Positions 50,022 through 57,267 of a stretch of DNA of 64,000 nucleotides are shown here, piece after piece. A program made the translations under genes and the position numbers. Each line of letters begins with the position of its first letter. Position 1 is the first letter of the stretch. The stretch spans positions 1-64,000 of the forward strand of contig NZ_JAUASV010000020.1 in the NCBI RefSeq assembly GCF_030345695.1. The letters run 5' to 3'. The DNA is from Galbitalea sp. SE-J8 (GTDB lineage Bacteria > Actinomycetota > Actinomycetes > Actinomycetales > Microbacteriaceae). The notes beneath the pieces are model-generated. The model was given only the letters and a program-made list of their open reading frames with translations, ran no database searches and was not told the origin of the DNA.

Positions 50022-50507
50022 TCAGCCCTCGACGAGCGAGCGCGCGAGGTTCGCGATCCGCGTGCGCAGGCTCGCCATCCGCTCCTGCCGCGCCGCCTCG
50101 ATGTCGAAGCCGAGGTAGGCGGGCGGCGGGGGCTTGCGCACGTTCGCCGAGCACTGGAAGTCGGCGCAGATGAGCGTGCCGACCGTGTCGCCGTTGCGGC
50201 CCGCCGGCCCCGGGCGCTTCGCGCTGTAGAACACGACCTCGTTCGGCAGGGTCACGTCCTGGCAGAGCGCGCACTGGGCGCGCGTGCGGTACGAGGCCTC
50301 GGCCTGCCGCAGCAGGATGCCGACCGGCCCGTCATCCGTCGGGATCACGACGTAGGCGCGGCGGGCGATGCGGCGATCGCGCCAGCCGAGGTAGTCGAGC
50401 GCGTCCCAGTCGACCGCGTCGAGGTCGGGGAGCGACAGGTCGCTCAGTTCTTTGCGCGACGCGTTGATGAACGCGCCGCGGATGGTCTTGTCGTCCAGGG
50501 GGAGCAT
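50022..50507 (-). CDS. FBP/EF-G-binding domain protein (FusB-like zinc finger)
   Basis: 161 residues from the ATG at 50507; a TTG four codons upstream is possible. The C-terminal half carries the FBP_C treble clef: CALCQDVTLPNEVVFYSAKRPG...GDTVGTLICADFQCSANVRKP, with four cysteines. This domain occurs in FusB-type proteins that bind EF-G and free stalled ribosomes, giving fusidic acid resistance in staphylococci. No promoter lies directly upstream. Instead there is a 240-base region with a small ORF and terminator, which suggests control by attenuation. Confidence 0.85.
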   Translation of the reverse strand: MLPLDDKTIRGAFINASRKELSDLSLPDLDAVDWDALDYLGWRDRRIARRAYVVIPTDDGPVGILLRQAEASYRTRAQCALCQDVTLPNEVVFYSAKRPGPAGRNGDTVGTLICADFQCSANVRKPPPPAYLGFDIEAARQERMASLRTRIANLARSLVEG

Positions 50508-50561
50508 GGTGCACACCAATCGATCCGGCCCGCGGGATGCGGGCGCGCGGAAAAGGGGGGA

Positions 50562-50615
50562 CCGCGGCGTCCGTGGAGAACGGATGCCGCGGCGGCCCGT
50601 CCGTTCGGACGGGCC
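50562..50615 (-). terminator. Intrinsic terminator and adjoining hairpin before the FBP-domain gene
   Basis: Read on the minus strand: GGCCCGTCC-GAAC-GGACGGGCC (50615-50594), one base, then a 13-bp stem with one mismatch (50592-50580 with 50574-50562) followed by TCCCCCCTTTT. This is the most classical U-tailed terminator in the window. It ends the TetR transcript, or acts as the terminator arm of an attenuator for the gene 55 bases downstream, or both. Confidence 0.7.
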
Positions 50616-50630
50616 CGGATCGGGGTGCGA

Positions 50631-50708
50631 CTACCTCGTGCCGGCGGGTGTTCCGCCAGCGACCTCCTCACGCCCAGCGGGCGTCGGGTGCGGGTAGTGC
50701 GTGGTCAC
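50631..50708 (-). CDS. Candidate 25-codon leader peptide
   Basis: GTG at 50708 to TAG at 50631: MTTHYPHPTPAGREEVAGGT plus PAGTR. TATCGT lies seven bases before the GTG, the spacing of leaderless genes here. Two hairpins lie within the ORF (ACGCCC-GCT-GGGCGT, 50684-50670; GGCGG-AACAC-CCGCC, 50657-50643), and the terminator pair follows the stop. The layout matches a ribosome-sensing leader. It could also be a chance frame; conservation has not been tested. Confidence 0.4.
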   Translation of the reverse strand: MTTHYPHPTPAGREEVAGGTPAGTR

Positions 50709-50715
50709 GACGTCC

Positions 50716-50721
50716 ACGATA
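50716..50721 (-). promoter_or_regulatory. Candidate -10 of the leader ORF
   Basis: TATCGT on the minus strand, seven bases before the GTG at 50708. No good -35 at the usual distance. Confidence 0.35.
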
Positions 50722-50747
50722 CGCCCGGACGGCCCTCGGCGCCCGCG

Positions 50748-51314
50748 TCAGGAGGCCGCGAGCGCTCGGAGCGCGGCGAGACCCTCGCGCTCGAGCTCGA
50801 CGAGCGTGCGCGTCTCGTCGGGCGCGATCCAGCGGGCGAACGCGAAGCGGAACACGGCGATCCCGGCGTCAGCGGCGAGGCGGGCGGATGCGGCATCCGT
50901 TCCGCGCGCGGTGAGCGCGGCGGCGAGGGAGTCGCTGAGGTGCGCCATCTTGTGCAGCTCGCGCTCCTGCAGGCTCGCGTGCGCGGCGATGACGATCCCG
51001 CGACGCCGGGACCACGGGCGACGCTCCTCGCTGAAGAAGTCCTGCGCGCCCTCGAGGGCCGCGGCGACCGCCTCGAGCGGGGGAGTGCCGGGCGGGGTCG
51101 CGGCGAGCGCGTCGAGGAACAGCTCCTCGAACCCGTCCGATCCGACGAAGAGCACCTCGCGCTTGTCGGTGAAGTGGCGGAAGAACGTGCGCTCGGTGAC
51201 GCCGGCGCGCGCCGCGATATCGGCGACAGTCGTCTCGTCGAGTCCGCGCTCGACGTAGAGGTCGAGCGCGGCGGCGGCGAGGCGCCCGCGCGCATCCGGC
51301 TCCCATCGACCCAC
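50748..51314 (-). CDS. TetR-family regulator
   Basis: 188 residues from the GTG at 51314 (in-frame starts further up exist). Helix-turn-helix TTVADIAARAGVTERTFFRHFTDKREVLF; the ligand domain is of the TetR_C_33-like type. TACACT lies seven bases before the GTG. Divergent from the epimerase-family gene, with direct repeats between the two. Confidence 0.92.
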   Translation of the reverse strand: MGRWEPDARGRLAAAALDLYVERGLDETTVADIAARAGVTERTFFRHFTDKREVLFVGSDGFEELFLDALAATPPGTPPLEAVAAALEGAQDFFSEERRPWSRRRGIVIAAHASLQERELHKMAHLSDSLAAALTARGTDAASARLAADAGIAVFRFAFARWIAPDETRTLVELEREGLAALRALAAS

Positions 51315-51328
51315 GGGCTCCAGTGTAG

Positions 51329-51379
51329 TGATGACAGCCACTGACATTCGAGTGCTACCCTGATGACAGCGACTGACAT
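51329..51379. promoter_or_regulatory. Duplicated TetR operator candidate
   Basis: TGATGACAGCCACTGACAT (51329-51347) and TGATGACAGCGACTGACAT (51361-51379) differ by one base and start 32 bp apart, about three helical turns. Each contains TGACA twice, five bases apart. They fill the tetR/epimerase intergenic region. Confidence 0.75.
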
Positions 51380-51410
51380 CATCGGTCGTCGTTCTCGAAA
51401 GGAGCGCACC

Positions 51411-52304
51411 ATGCGCGTATTCGTCACCGGAGCATCCGGCTGGATCGGCTCGGCCGTCACCGATGAACTGCTCGCCGCCGGCCACGAGGTGGTCGGCCTC
51501 GCCCGGTCGGACGCCGCGGCGGCATCCGTCGCCGCGAAGGGAGCCGCCGTGCAGCGCGGCGACCTCGACGACCTCGACAGTCTGCGTGCCGGGGCCGAGG
51601 GGGCCGACGCGATCGTGCACCTCGCCTTCAAGCACGACTTCTCGAACTTCGCCGAGTCGGGCCGGGCCGAGCGCGCCGCTGTGGAGCTGTTCGGCGAGCT
51701 CCTCGACGGCACCGGTCGGGCGCTCCTCCTCGCCTCCGTCGTCGCGGGCCTCACGTCCGGTCGCGCAGCGACCGAGGACGACGCCAATCCGTCCGCCGGA
51801 CCCGACGCGCCGCGCGGCGGCGCCGAGAACCTCGCGCTCGGCTTCGCCGAACGGGGCGTCCGCGCGGTCGCGCTGCGCTTCTCGGCGACCGTGCACGGCC
51901 GTGGCGACCACGGCTTCATCGCCGAGCTGTCCCGCGTCGCGCGCGACCGCGGCGTCGCGGCCTACGTCGGGGAGGGCACGAACCGGTGGGCTGCCGTGCA
52001 CCGCCTCGACGCGGCGCGCCTCGTGCGGCTCGCGCTCGAGTCGGCGCCAGCGGGTGCGATCGTGCACGCGGTCGCCGAGGAGGGCGTCGCGACCAGGGAC
52101 ATCGCGACGGAGCTGGGCGCCGCGCTCGGACTGCCCACCGCATCCGTCGACCCCGAGGATGCGGCCGAGCACTTCGGGTGGATCGCCCGTTTCTTCGCTC
52201 TCGACCTGCGGGCGTCGAGCGCGCTCACACGAGCCCGGTTCGGCTGGGAGCCGACGGGGCCGAGCCTCGCCGACGACATCCGCGCCGGGTACTACACGCG
52301 CTGA
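51411..52304 (+). CDS. NAD(P)-binding epimerase/dehydratase-family protein (extended SDR)
   Basis: 297 residues from the ATG at 51411, chosen for AAGGAG 7 bases upstream. VFVTGASGWIGSAV cofactor loop, then GDLDDLDSL and VHLAF. The canonical YxxxK is not obvious (the region reads GGAENLALGFA), so catalysis may be altered, as in YeeZ-like and atypical SDR5 proteins. The neighbouring TetR likely regulates it. Confidence 0.88.
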   Translation: MRVFVTGASGWIGSAVTDELLAAGHEVVGLARSDAAAASVAAKGAAVQRGDLDDLDSLRAGAEGADAIVHLAFKHDFSNFAESGRAERAAVELFGELLDGTGRALLLASVVAGLTSGRAATEDDANPSAGPDAPRGGAENLALGFAERGVRAVALRFSATVHGRGDHGFIAELSRVARDRGVAAYVGEGTNRWAAVHRLDAARLVRLALESAPAGAIVHAVAEEGVATRDIATELGAALGLPTASVDPEDAAEHFGWIARFFALDLRASSALTRARFGWEPTGPSLADDIRAGYYTR

Positions 52305-52389
52305 GCATCGTGCGGAGCGAGCCCCGAGAGCTGCCGTCAGCTCGTGTAACAGTCCAGCGCCGCCCCCGCACGCGTAGTTGACTGGGAGC

Positions 52390-53412
52390 ATGGCCCTCGA
52401 CGCGCTTCCGATCCTCGACCTGTCCGACCTCGACCGCGGCGAGGAGTCCGCGGCGGCGTTCCGCGCGCGCCTGCGCGAGGTCACGCACGACGTCGGCTTC
52501 TTCTACCTGGTCGGCCACGGCATCCCGCAGCAGCTCATGGCCGAGCTGATCGCGACGTCGAAGCGGTTCTTCGCGCTGCCCGAGGCCGAGAAGCTCTCGA
52601 TCGAGAACGTGCACAGCCCGCAGTTCCGGGGCTACACGCGCAAGGGCGCGGAGTTGACCAACGGCGAGACCGACTGGCGTGAGCAGATCGACTTCAGCAC
52701 CGATCGGCCCGAGGTGCCGCGCGGCGAGGACGTCGCCGACTACTGGCGCCTCGAGGGGCCGAACCTGTGGCCCGCGGCGCTGCCCGAGCTCAAGGATGTC
52801 GCCGACCGCTGGCGCGACGCGCTCACCGTCGTCGCCGACCGGCTGATGCGCACGTGGGCGCTCGCCCTCGGGCAGCCGGAGGATGTCTTCGCGGACGCGT
52901 TCCGCGACCCCTACCTGCTGTCGAAGATCGTGCGCTACCCGGGCGTCACCGAGCCGGGCGCGGACCCGGCGCAGGGGGTCGGCGCCCACCGGGACGGCGG
53001 CGTGCTCACGCTGCTCTACGTCGAGCCGGGCAAGGGCGGACTGCAGGTCGAGCACGAGGGGGAGTGGGTCGACGCCCCCGCCGTCGACGGGGCGTTCGTC
53101 GTCAACGTCGGCGAGATGTTCGAGCTCGCGACCGACGGCTACCTCAAGGCGACCCTGCACCGGGTGATCTCCCCGGTGGTGGGCGACGAGCGCATCTCGG
53201 TGCCCTACTTCTACAGTCCGCGGCTCGACGCGCGCATCCCGCACCTCGAGCTGCCGGCCGAGCTCGCCGCCCAGTCGCGCGGCGTCTCCGCCGACCCGAC
53301 CGAGAGCCCGATCCTCGAGGTCTTCGGCGAGAACGTGCTGCGCTACCGGCTGCGGGCGCACCCGAACGTGGTCGAGGTGCAGCACCCCGACCTGCTCGCG
53401 CGCCAGGCGTAG
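52390..53412 (+). CDS. 2-oxoglutarate/Fe(II) oxygenase, isopenicillin N synthase-like
   Basis: 340 residues from the ATG at 52390. DIOX_N domain (DVGFFYLVGHGIP), iron ligands H200, D202 and H257, and R268 in the RxS motif. SPQFRGYTRKGAE and NLWP are common in this bacterial branch. The substrate is unknown. Second member of the family in the window, after 23014-23952. Followed 15 bases later by the uracil glycosylase gene. Confidence 0.92.
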   Translation: MALDALPILDLSDLDRGEESAAAFRARLREVTHDVGFFYLVGHGIPQQLMAELIATSKRFFALPEAEKLSIENVHSPQFRGYTRKGAELTNGETDWREQIDFSTDRPEVPRGEDVADYWRLEGPNLWPAALPELKDVADRWRDALTVVADRLMRTWALALGQPEDVFADAFRDPYLLSKIVRYPGVTEPGADPAQGVGAHRDGGVLTLLYVEPGKGGLQVEHEGEWVDAPAVDGAFVVNVGEMFELATDGYLKATLHRVISPVVGDERISVPYFYSPRLDARIPHLELPAELAAQSRGVSADPTESPILEVFGENVLRYRLRAHPNVVEVQHPDLLARQA

Positions 53413-53427
53413 CGCGGCCCCCCGGGA

Positions 53428-53991
53428 GTGGGATTCACCCGCGCCGAGCTGCTGGCGTTCCGCGACGCGACCGTCCCCGACCTCGTGCGGCCCGGGCTCG
53501 GGCTGCTCTTCGTCGGCATCAACCCGGGCCTGTGGACCGCCGCGACGCGGACCCACTTCGCCTATCCGGGCAACCGGTTCTACCCCGCGCTCGCGGCGGC
53601 GGGCATCCTCGACCGGGTGCCCGACTTCGCCCGCGGGTTCGACGACGCCGATCGCGCGGCGTTCCTCGACCGCGGGCTCGGCATCTCCAACCTCGTGCAC
53701 CGGGCGACGGCGCGCGCCGACGAGCTGAGCCGGGACGAGCTGCGGGAGGGCGCGCGACGCCTCGAGACGGATGTCGCGGCATGGCATCCGCGCGTCGTCG
53801 CGATCGTGGGCCTCACCGCCTACCGACAGGGATTCGGCCGCGGGAGGGCGCGGGTCGGCCGGCAGGAGGAGCGGCTCGGCGGCTCGGAGCTGTGGGTGGT
53901 GCCCAACCCGAGCGGGCTCAACGCCCACGACACGGTCGCGACGCTCGCGGCGGCGTACGCGGAGCCGGCGCGCGCCGCGGGAGTGATCTGA
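53428..53991 (+). CDS. mug: G/U mismatch-specific uracil-DNA glycosylase
   Basis: 187 residues from the GTG at 53428 (GGGAG just upstream). Active-site motif GINPG (30-34) and PNPSGLNAH near residue 158 define the MUG/TDG family, which lacks the catalytic Asp of UNG and uses the Asn. THFAYPGNRFYPAL is also conserved. Removes uracil or etheno-cytosine opposite G. Probably co-transcribed with the oxygenase. Confidence 0.93.
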   Translation: MGFTRAELLAFRDATVPDLVRPGLGLLFVGINPGLWTAATRTHFAYPGNRFYPALAAAGILDRVPDFARGFDDADRAAFLDRGLGISNLVHRATARADELSRDELREGARRLETDVAAWHPRVVAIVGLTAYRQGFGRGRARVGRQEERLGGSELWVVPNPSGLNAHDTVATLAAAYAEPARAAGVI

Positions 53992-54066
53992 CCGGTCGCT
54001 CCGCGCGGGCCACCGGGCGCGGATCGGACCGGTGGTAGCGTCGGCGCCTGCTGCGAGACTGACGAC

Positions 54067-54852
54067 GTGATGACAGCGGAGCCGAGCCCGGTGCGGGCGG
54101 CCGTGACCGCGGGCACTCGCGACGCCGGTCTCGTCGTGCTCGGCTACATCCCGTTCGGACTCGCGAGCGGCGCCGCGATGGCGCACACGGATGTCGCGCC
54201 CGGCATCTCGATCGCGTCGTCGTTCCTCGTCTACGCGGGCGCCGCGCAGCTGGCCGCGATCCAGCTGCTCGGTGCGGGCAGCGGCATCGCGATCGTCGTG
54301 GCGACCGTGCTCGTCGTCAACGCCCGGCACCTGCTGTACAGCGCGAGCCTCGAGCCGCACACCCGGGACTGGACGCGGGGTCAGCGCCTCGCGGGCGCGT
54401 TCCTGCTCGCGGATCCGATCTTCGCCCTCGCGGTGACCCGGTTCGAGCGATCGGACGAGCGCCGGGCCCGCATCGGCTACTACTTCGCGGCCGGCCTCAC
54501 GTGCTATCTCGGCTGGGGGGCGCTCGTCGTGGCGGGCGTGCTGCTCGGCGGACTCATCCCGCCGAGCGTGCCCCTCGAGCTCGCGGTGCCGCTGACCTTC
54601 CTGCTGCTGCTCGTGCCGCTCGTGCGCGACCGCGCGGGACTCGTCGCCGCGGTCGTGGGCGGTGCGGTGGCGCTCATCGCGCGCCCGCTGCCCTACGGCG
54701 GCGGGCTGCTCCTCGGCGCCCTCGCCGGCATCGTGGTCGGCGCCCTCGTGCTCGGGCCCGAGCGCCCGGGGCGCTCCGATCCGGACGCGCCGACGACGGG
54801 TGCGCCGACGACGGATCCATCGACGACGGATGCGGCGGGCAGCGGTGCTTGA
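54067..54852 (+). CDS. azlC: AzlC-family branched-chain amino acid exporter, large subunit
   Basis: 261 residues; GTG at 54067 (ATG at 54070 equally possible). Family features: DAGLVVLGYIPFGLASGAAM, FLVYAGAAQLAAIQLL, NARHLLYSASL, about seven hydrophobic segments. An Asp/Thr/Pro-rich tail follows. With AzlD it forms a LIV-E-type exporter. Overlaps azlD by 8 bases. Confidence 0.94.
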   Translation: MMTAEPSPVRAAVTAGTRDAGLVVLGYIPFGLASGAAMAHTDVAPGISIASSFLVYAGAAQLAAIQLLGAGSGIAIVVATVLVVNARHLLYSASLEPHTRDWTRGQRLAGAFLLADPIFALAVTRFERSDERRARIGYYFAAGLTCYLGWGALVVAGVLLGGLIPPSVPLELAVPLTFLLLLVPLVRDRAGLVAAVVGGAVALIARPLPYGGGLLLGALAGIVVGALVLGPERPGRSDPDAPTTGAPTTDPSTTDAAGSGA

Positions 54853-55174
54853 CGCGATCGCCATCGTGCTCTCCGGCGTCGTCACCTACCTGACGCGCGT
54901 CGTGTTCCTCGTGGATCGCCGCATCCGTCCGCCGGGCCGCTCGCTGCGCTACCTGCCCCTCGTCGGACCGGCGGTGCTCGGGGCGATCGCGGTGCCCGGC
55001 ATCCTCGCGCCGCTCGGGGTGATCTCGTTCGCGCAGACCGCCCCGGCGGTCGTCGCGGCGGTCGTCGCGGTCGTTCTGCAGCGCCTGACCCGCCAGCTCG
55101 TGGTCGGCCTCGTCGCGGGACTCCTCGTCTGGTGGGGCCTCGTCGCGCTCCTCACCGCCGCGGGCTGGCGCTGA
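54845..55174 (+). CDS. azlD: AzlD-family branched-chain amino acid exporter, small subunit
   Basis: 109 residues from the GTG at 54845, inside the end of azlC. Four hydrophobic segments; VTYLTRVVFL, LRYLPLVGPAVLGAIAVPGI and LTRQLVVGLVAGLLVWW are typical. Partner of AzlC. The stop abuts a long hairpin. Confidence 0.93.
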   Translation: MLDAIAIVLSGVVTYLTRVVFLVDRRIRPPGRSLRYLPLVGPAVLGAIAVPGILAPLGVISFAQTAPAVVAAVVAVVLQRLTRQLVVGLVAGLLVWWGLVALLTAAGWR

Positions 55175-55227
55175 GGGGACGCATCCGGTGGTTATGGGGG
55201 CGCGCATTCCGACCGGATGCGTCCCCT
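55174..55227. terminator. Hairpin after azlD, between convergent genes
   Basis: Perfect 16-base arms (55174-55189 and 55212-55227) around a 22-base loop; it starts at the last base of the azlD stop codon. No T run. Confidence 0.65.
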
Positions 55228-55243
55228 GAGCGGATGGCGCGGG

Positions 55244-55516
55244 CTAGTCCGCGGCGGCGGCCGGGTCGATCGAGTCGGACTGGACCGTGGCCCGCCAGCC
55301 GACGCGGGGGTCGCCGCGGAACGCCGCGTGGCGCATGCCGCACTCGGCGAGCCGGCGCTCGACCTGCTCACGTGCGCCCGCGTCGAAACCCGCGGCGTAG
55401 ACGACGAACTCCTCGAGCGTGCGCCCCGTGTTCGTCTGCACCGAGAGCCGCAGCTCGCCGGGCACGGCGTCGGGACGCACGAGCGCCTGGGTCGCGGTCG
55501 GGTGGCGGGTCGGCAT
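55244..55516 (-). CDS. Hypothetical protein
   Basis: 90 residues from the ATG at 55516. PGELRLSVQTNTGRTLEEFVVYAAGFDAGAREQVERRLAECGM has the regular alternation of a small alpha/beta protein, and the Asp/Glu-rich, low-Pro composition differs from shadow frames. No family recognised. A repeat tract lies just upstream. Confidence 0.65.
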   Translation of the reverse strand: MPTRHPTATQALVRPDAVPGELRLSVQTNTGRTLEEFVVYAAGFDAGAREQVERRLAECGMRHAAFRGDPRVGWRATVQSDSIDPAAAAD

Positions 55517-55537
55517 CGGTTCGATCCTGCCAGCACG

Positions 55538-55630
55538 CGTGCCGATCGGCGAGGCGTGCGGACGGCGGCGGGGCGCGGACGGCGGCGAGGCGCGCGGACG
55601 GCGGCACGCGCGCGTGCCGATCGGCGAGGC
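55538..55630. repeat. Direct repeats in an intergenic tract
   Basis: CGTGCCGATCGGCGAGGC occurs at 55538-55555 and 55613-55630; between them GCGGACGGCGGC recurs three times. The 137-bp gap between two minus-strand genes is made almost entirely of these. Confidence 0.8.
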
Positions 55631-55653
55631 ACGCGGGCCACGCCGTGGCGGGC

Positions 55654-56295
55654 CTACACGGTGCGCGGGGCTCTCGCGAGGCTCGCCTCGAGCTCCGCGC
55701 GGTTCTCGCGCACGACGTAGGCGGGCCGGCCGCGCTCGACGCGCCACGACTCGCTGAGCGGGCTCACGTCGACGGTGTCGAAGCCGGCCGCGTCGTAGAG
55801 GTCGGTGACGAACCGCACGGCATCCGGGAAGTCCGAGCTCGTGGCGAGCGCGCGCCGGTTCGGCGTGCCGGCGGGGGAACCATCCGTCGTGATGTCGGCG
55901 GCGTAGAGGTGGTTGAAGGCCTTCACGACCTTCGACTGCGGCAGGTGCGCCTGGAGGAGGCCGCTCACGGTGGCCTCGCCGCGGTCGAGCGCGGGGATGC
56001 GTCCGTCGCGATCGACGTAGTAGTTGTCGGTGTCGAGCACGATCTTGCCGGCGAGCGGCTCGACCGGGATCGCCCCGATCGCCCTGAGCGGCACGGTCAC
56101 GACGGCGACCTCCGCGGCCCCGGCCGCCTCCGCGGCGGTCGCTGCCCGGGCGGACGGCCCGAGCTCTGCGACGAGCCCGGCGAGCGTCTCCGGTCCGCGG
56201 GAGTTGGCGATGACGACCTCGTGGCCGAGCCGGGTGAAGACGCGGGCGAGCTGCGAGCCGATGTGGCCGGCGCCGATGATTCCGAAGACGGTCAT
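55654..56295 (-). CDS. NADPH-dependent F420 reductase-family oxidoreductase
   Basis: 213 residues from the ATG at 56295. FGIIGAGHIGSQLARVFTRLGHEVVIANSRGPETL is the NADP-binding motif of this family, followed by VLDTDNYYVDRDG and VVKAFNHLYA. Same family as 42620-43243 but only distantly similar. F420 dependence not established. Confidence 0.88.
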   Translation of the reverse strand: MTVFGIIGAGHIGSQLARVFTRLGHEVVIANSRGPETLAGLVAELGPSARAATAAEAAGAAEVAVVTVPLRAIGAIPVEPLAGKIVLDTDNYYVDRDGRIPALDRGEATVSGLLQAHLPQSKVVKAFNHLYAADITTDGSPAGTPNRRALATSSDFPDAVRFVTDLYDAAGFDTVDVSPLSESWRVERGRPAYVVRENRAELEASLARAPRTV

Positions 56296-56424
56296 ACGCG
56301 GTGCAACGTCGCTCGCCCGTGCGGGCATTCCGCCACACAGCGAGGCCGCCGCCGGAGCTGTCGCTCCGACGACGGCCCGTGCCCCGCGAGGGGCTGCTGT
56401 CGTGATCCGCCGCGCGTCACGGGG

Positions 56425-56691
56425 TCACCGCCGGGGAACCGTGAGGTGCAGCGTGCGCTCCGCGGCGCGCTCGCGCGCCAGGCGCGCGAGGCGCTGCTCG
56501 TGCTGCGACGCGAGGCGCTCGCGCTCGGGCGCGGGGCGCACCGTGCGGCGGCTCCACGTGATGAGCGCGAGGCCCGCGCGCAGCGCGAGCCGGTCGAGCA
56601 GGCCCACGCGGCGCGTGCCGGCGGCGTGCACGGCATCGTGCGGGGGGTGGGTGGTGGTGGTGCGGCTCTCGCGAGCCAGGGTGGTGTTCAT
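56425..56691 (-). CDS. Small hypothetical protein
   Basis: 88 residues from the ATG at 56691. A single moderately hydrophobic segment (VGLLDRLALRAGLALITWSRR) sits between basic, Glu/Arg-rich ends (PERERLASQHEQRLARLARER). Possibly a membrane-associated amphipathic helix protein. Small proteins with a similar DRLALR.G.ALI segment seem common in this group. It is preceded by a 230-base structured leader. Confidence 0.6.
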   Translation of the reverse strand: MNTTLARESRTTTTHPPHDAVHAAGTRRVGLLDRLALRAGLALITWSRRTVRPAPERERLASQHEQRLARLARERAAERTLHLTVPRR

Positions 56692-56711
56692 GGTTGTGGT
56701 CCTCACCAGGG

Positions 56712-56760
56712 CGTCCGCGGCAGCGCGGACGACGGAGCGCGCCGGTGCGATCGCACCGGC
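56712..56760 (-). promoter_or_regulatory. Hairpins in the leader of the 88-residue gene
   Basis: CGTCCGCG-loop-CGCGGACG (56712-56731) and a perfect 20-bp palindrome centred at 56750/56751 (56741-56760) lie between the 23-codon ORF and the ATG at 56691. They could be a terminator/antiterminator pair, a structured RNA or protein sites. Confidence 0.4.
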
Positions 56761-56924
56761 CGCGCGGATGGGGCTCGCCGCGAACGGCGAGACGGGCGAC
56801 CCGTGGCCGACCCGTCGTGAACGGGACGAGGAGCGCGGGGGCGCGATGCGCATCCGCTCTCCGGAAGGGGTGCTTCCGCGTCGTCACCGTCTGAGCGGCG
56901 GCGACGCGAGCGCGTCGGAGACCG

Positions 56925-56996
56925 TCAGTCGGTGAGGACGCCGAAGAGCCCTGCGGTACGTGCACGGGTGATTCCCGTGAATGCGTTGATCATCAT
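56925..56996 (-). CDS. Candidate 23-residue peptide
   Basis: Begins ATGATG at 56996; MMINAFTGITRARTAGLFGV then LTD. AAAGGAG lies 7-8 bases before the first ATG, one of the best ribosome sites in the window, and a promoter (57032-57061) lies at the right distance. The peptide is short, with an amphipathic stretch and two Arg. It may be a real small protein or the leader peptide of the gene at 56425-56691. Confidence 0.55.
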   Translation of the reverse strand: MMINAFTGITRARTAGLFGVLTD

Positions 56997-57031
56997 CGCC
57001 AGGCTCCTTTCTGCGAATCGGCGTGCCGCCT

Positions 57032-57061
57032 ACCGTAGCGACCTTCCCTCGGGCCGCACAA
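57032..57061 (-). promoter_or_regulatory. Promoter of the 23-residue ORF
   Basis: On the minus strand TTGTGC (57061-57056), 18 bases and TACGGT (57037-57032). Start expected near 57025, giving a leader of about 29 bases with AAAGGAG. Confidence 0.6.
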
Positions 57062-57267
57062 GGGCGGATCCCGGCGTGTCGCAGGCCAATCGCCGAAGCG
57101 TGGACCGGATGCCCGCGCGGCCTGGACCGGATGCCCGCGCGTCACCGCGCCGTCGCCCGCGCGTCACCCGGGTCGCACCATCCGTTCACCCGCGCGTCGC
57201 CTCCCGGGGCGATGCTCGGCGAGGCCGCGACGACTGCGGTCGAACCGTCGTGCTGGAAGGCCCCCGA

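Noticed and set aside
50625-51344. A plus-strand frame antisense to tetR and the leader
   Set aside because: Shadow frame. The TetR helix-turn-helix is clear on the minus strand.
56417-56965. A 182-codon minus-strand frame covering the leader and 88-residue gene
   Set aside because: Composition is His/Arg/Pro-rich as expected from an out-of-frame read, and it overlaps the better-supported 88-residue and 23-residue ORFs.
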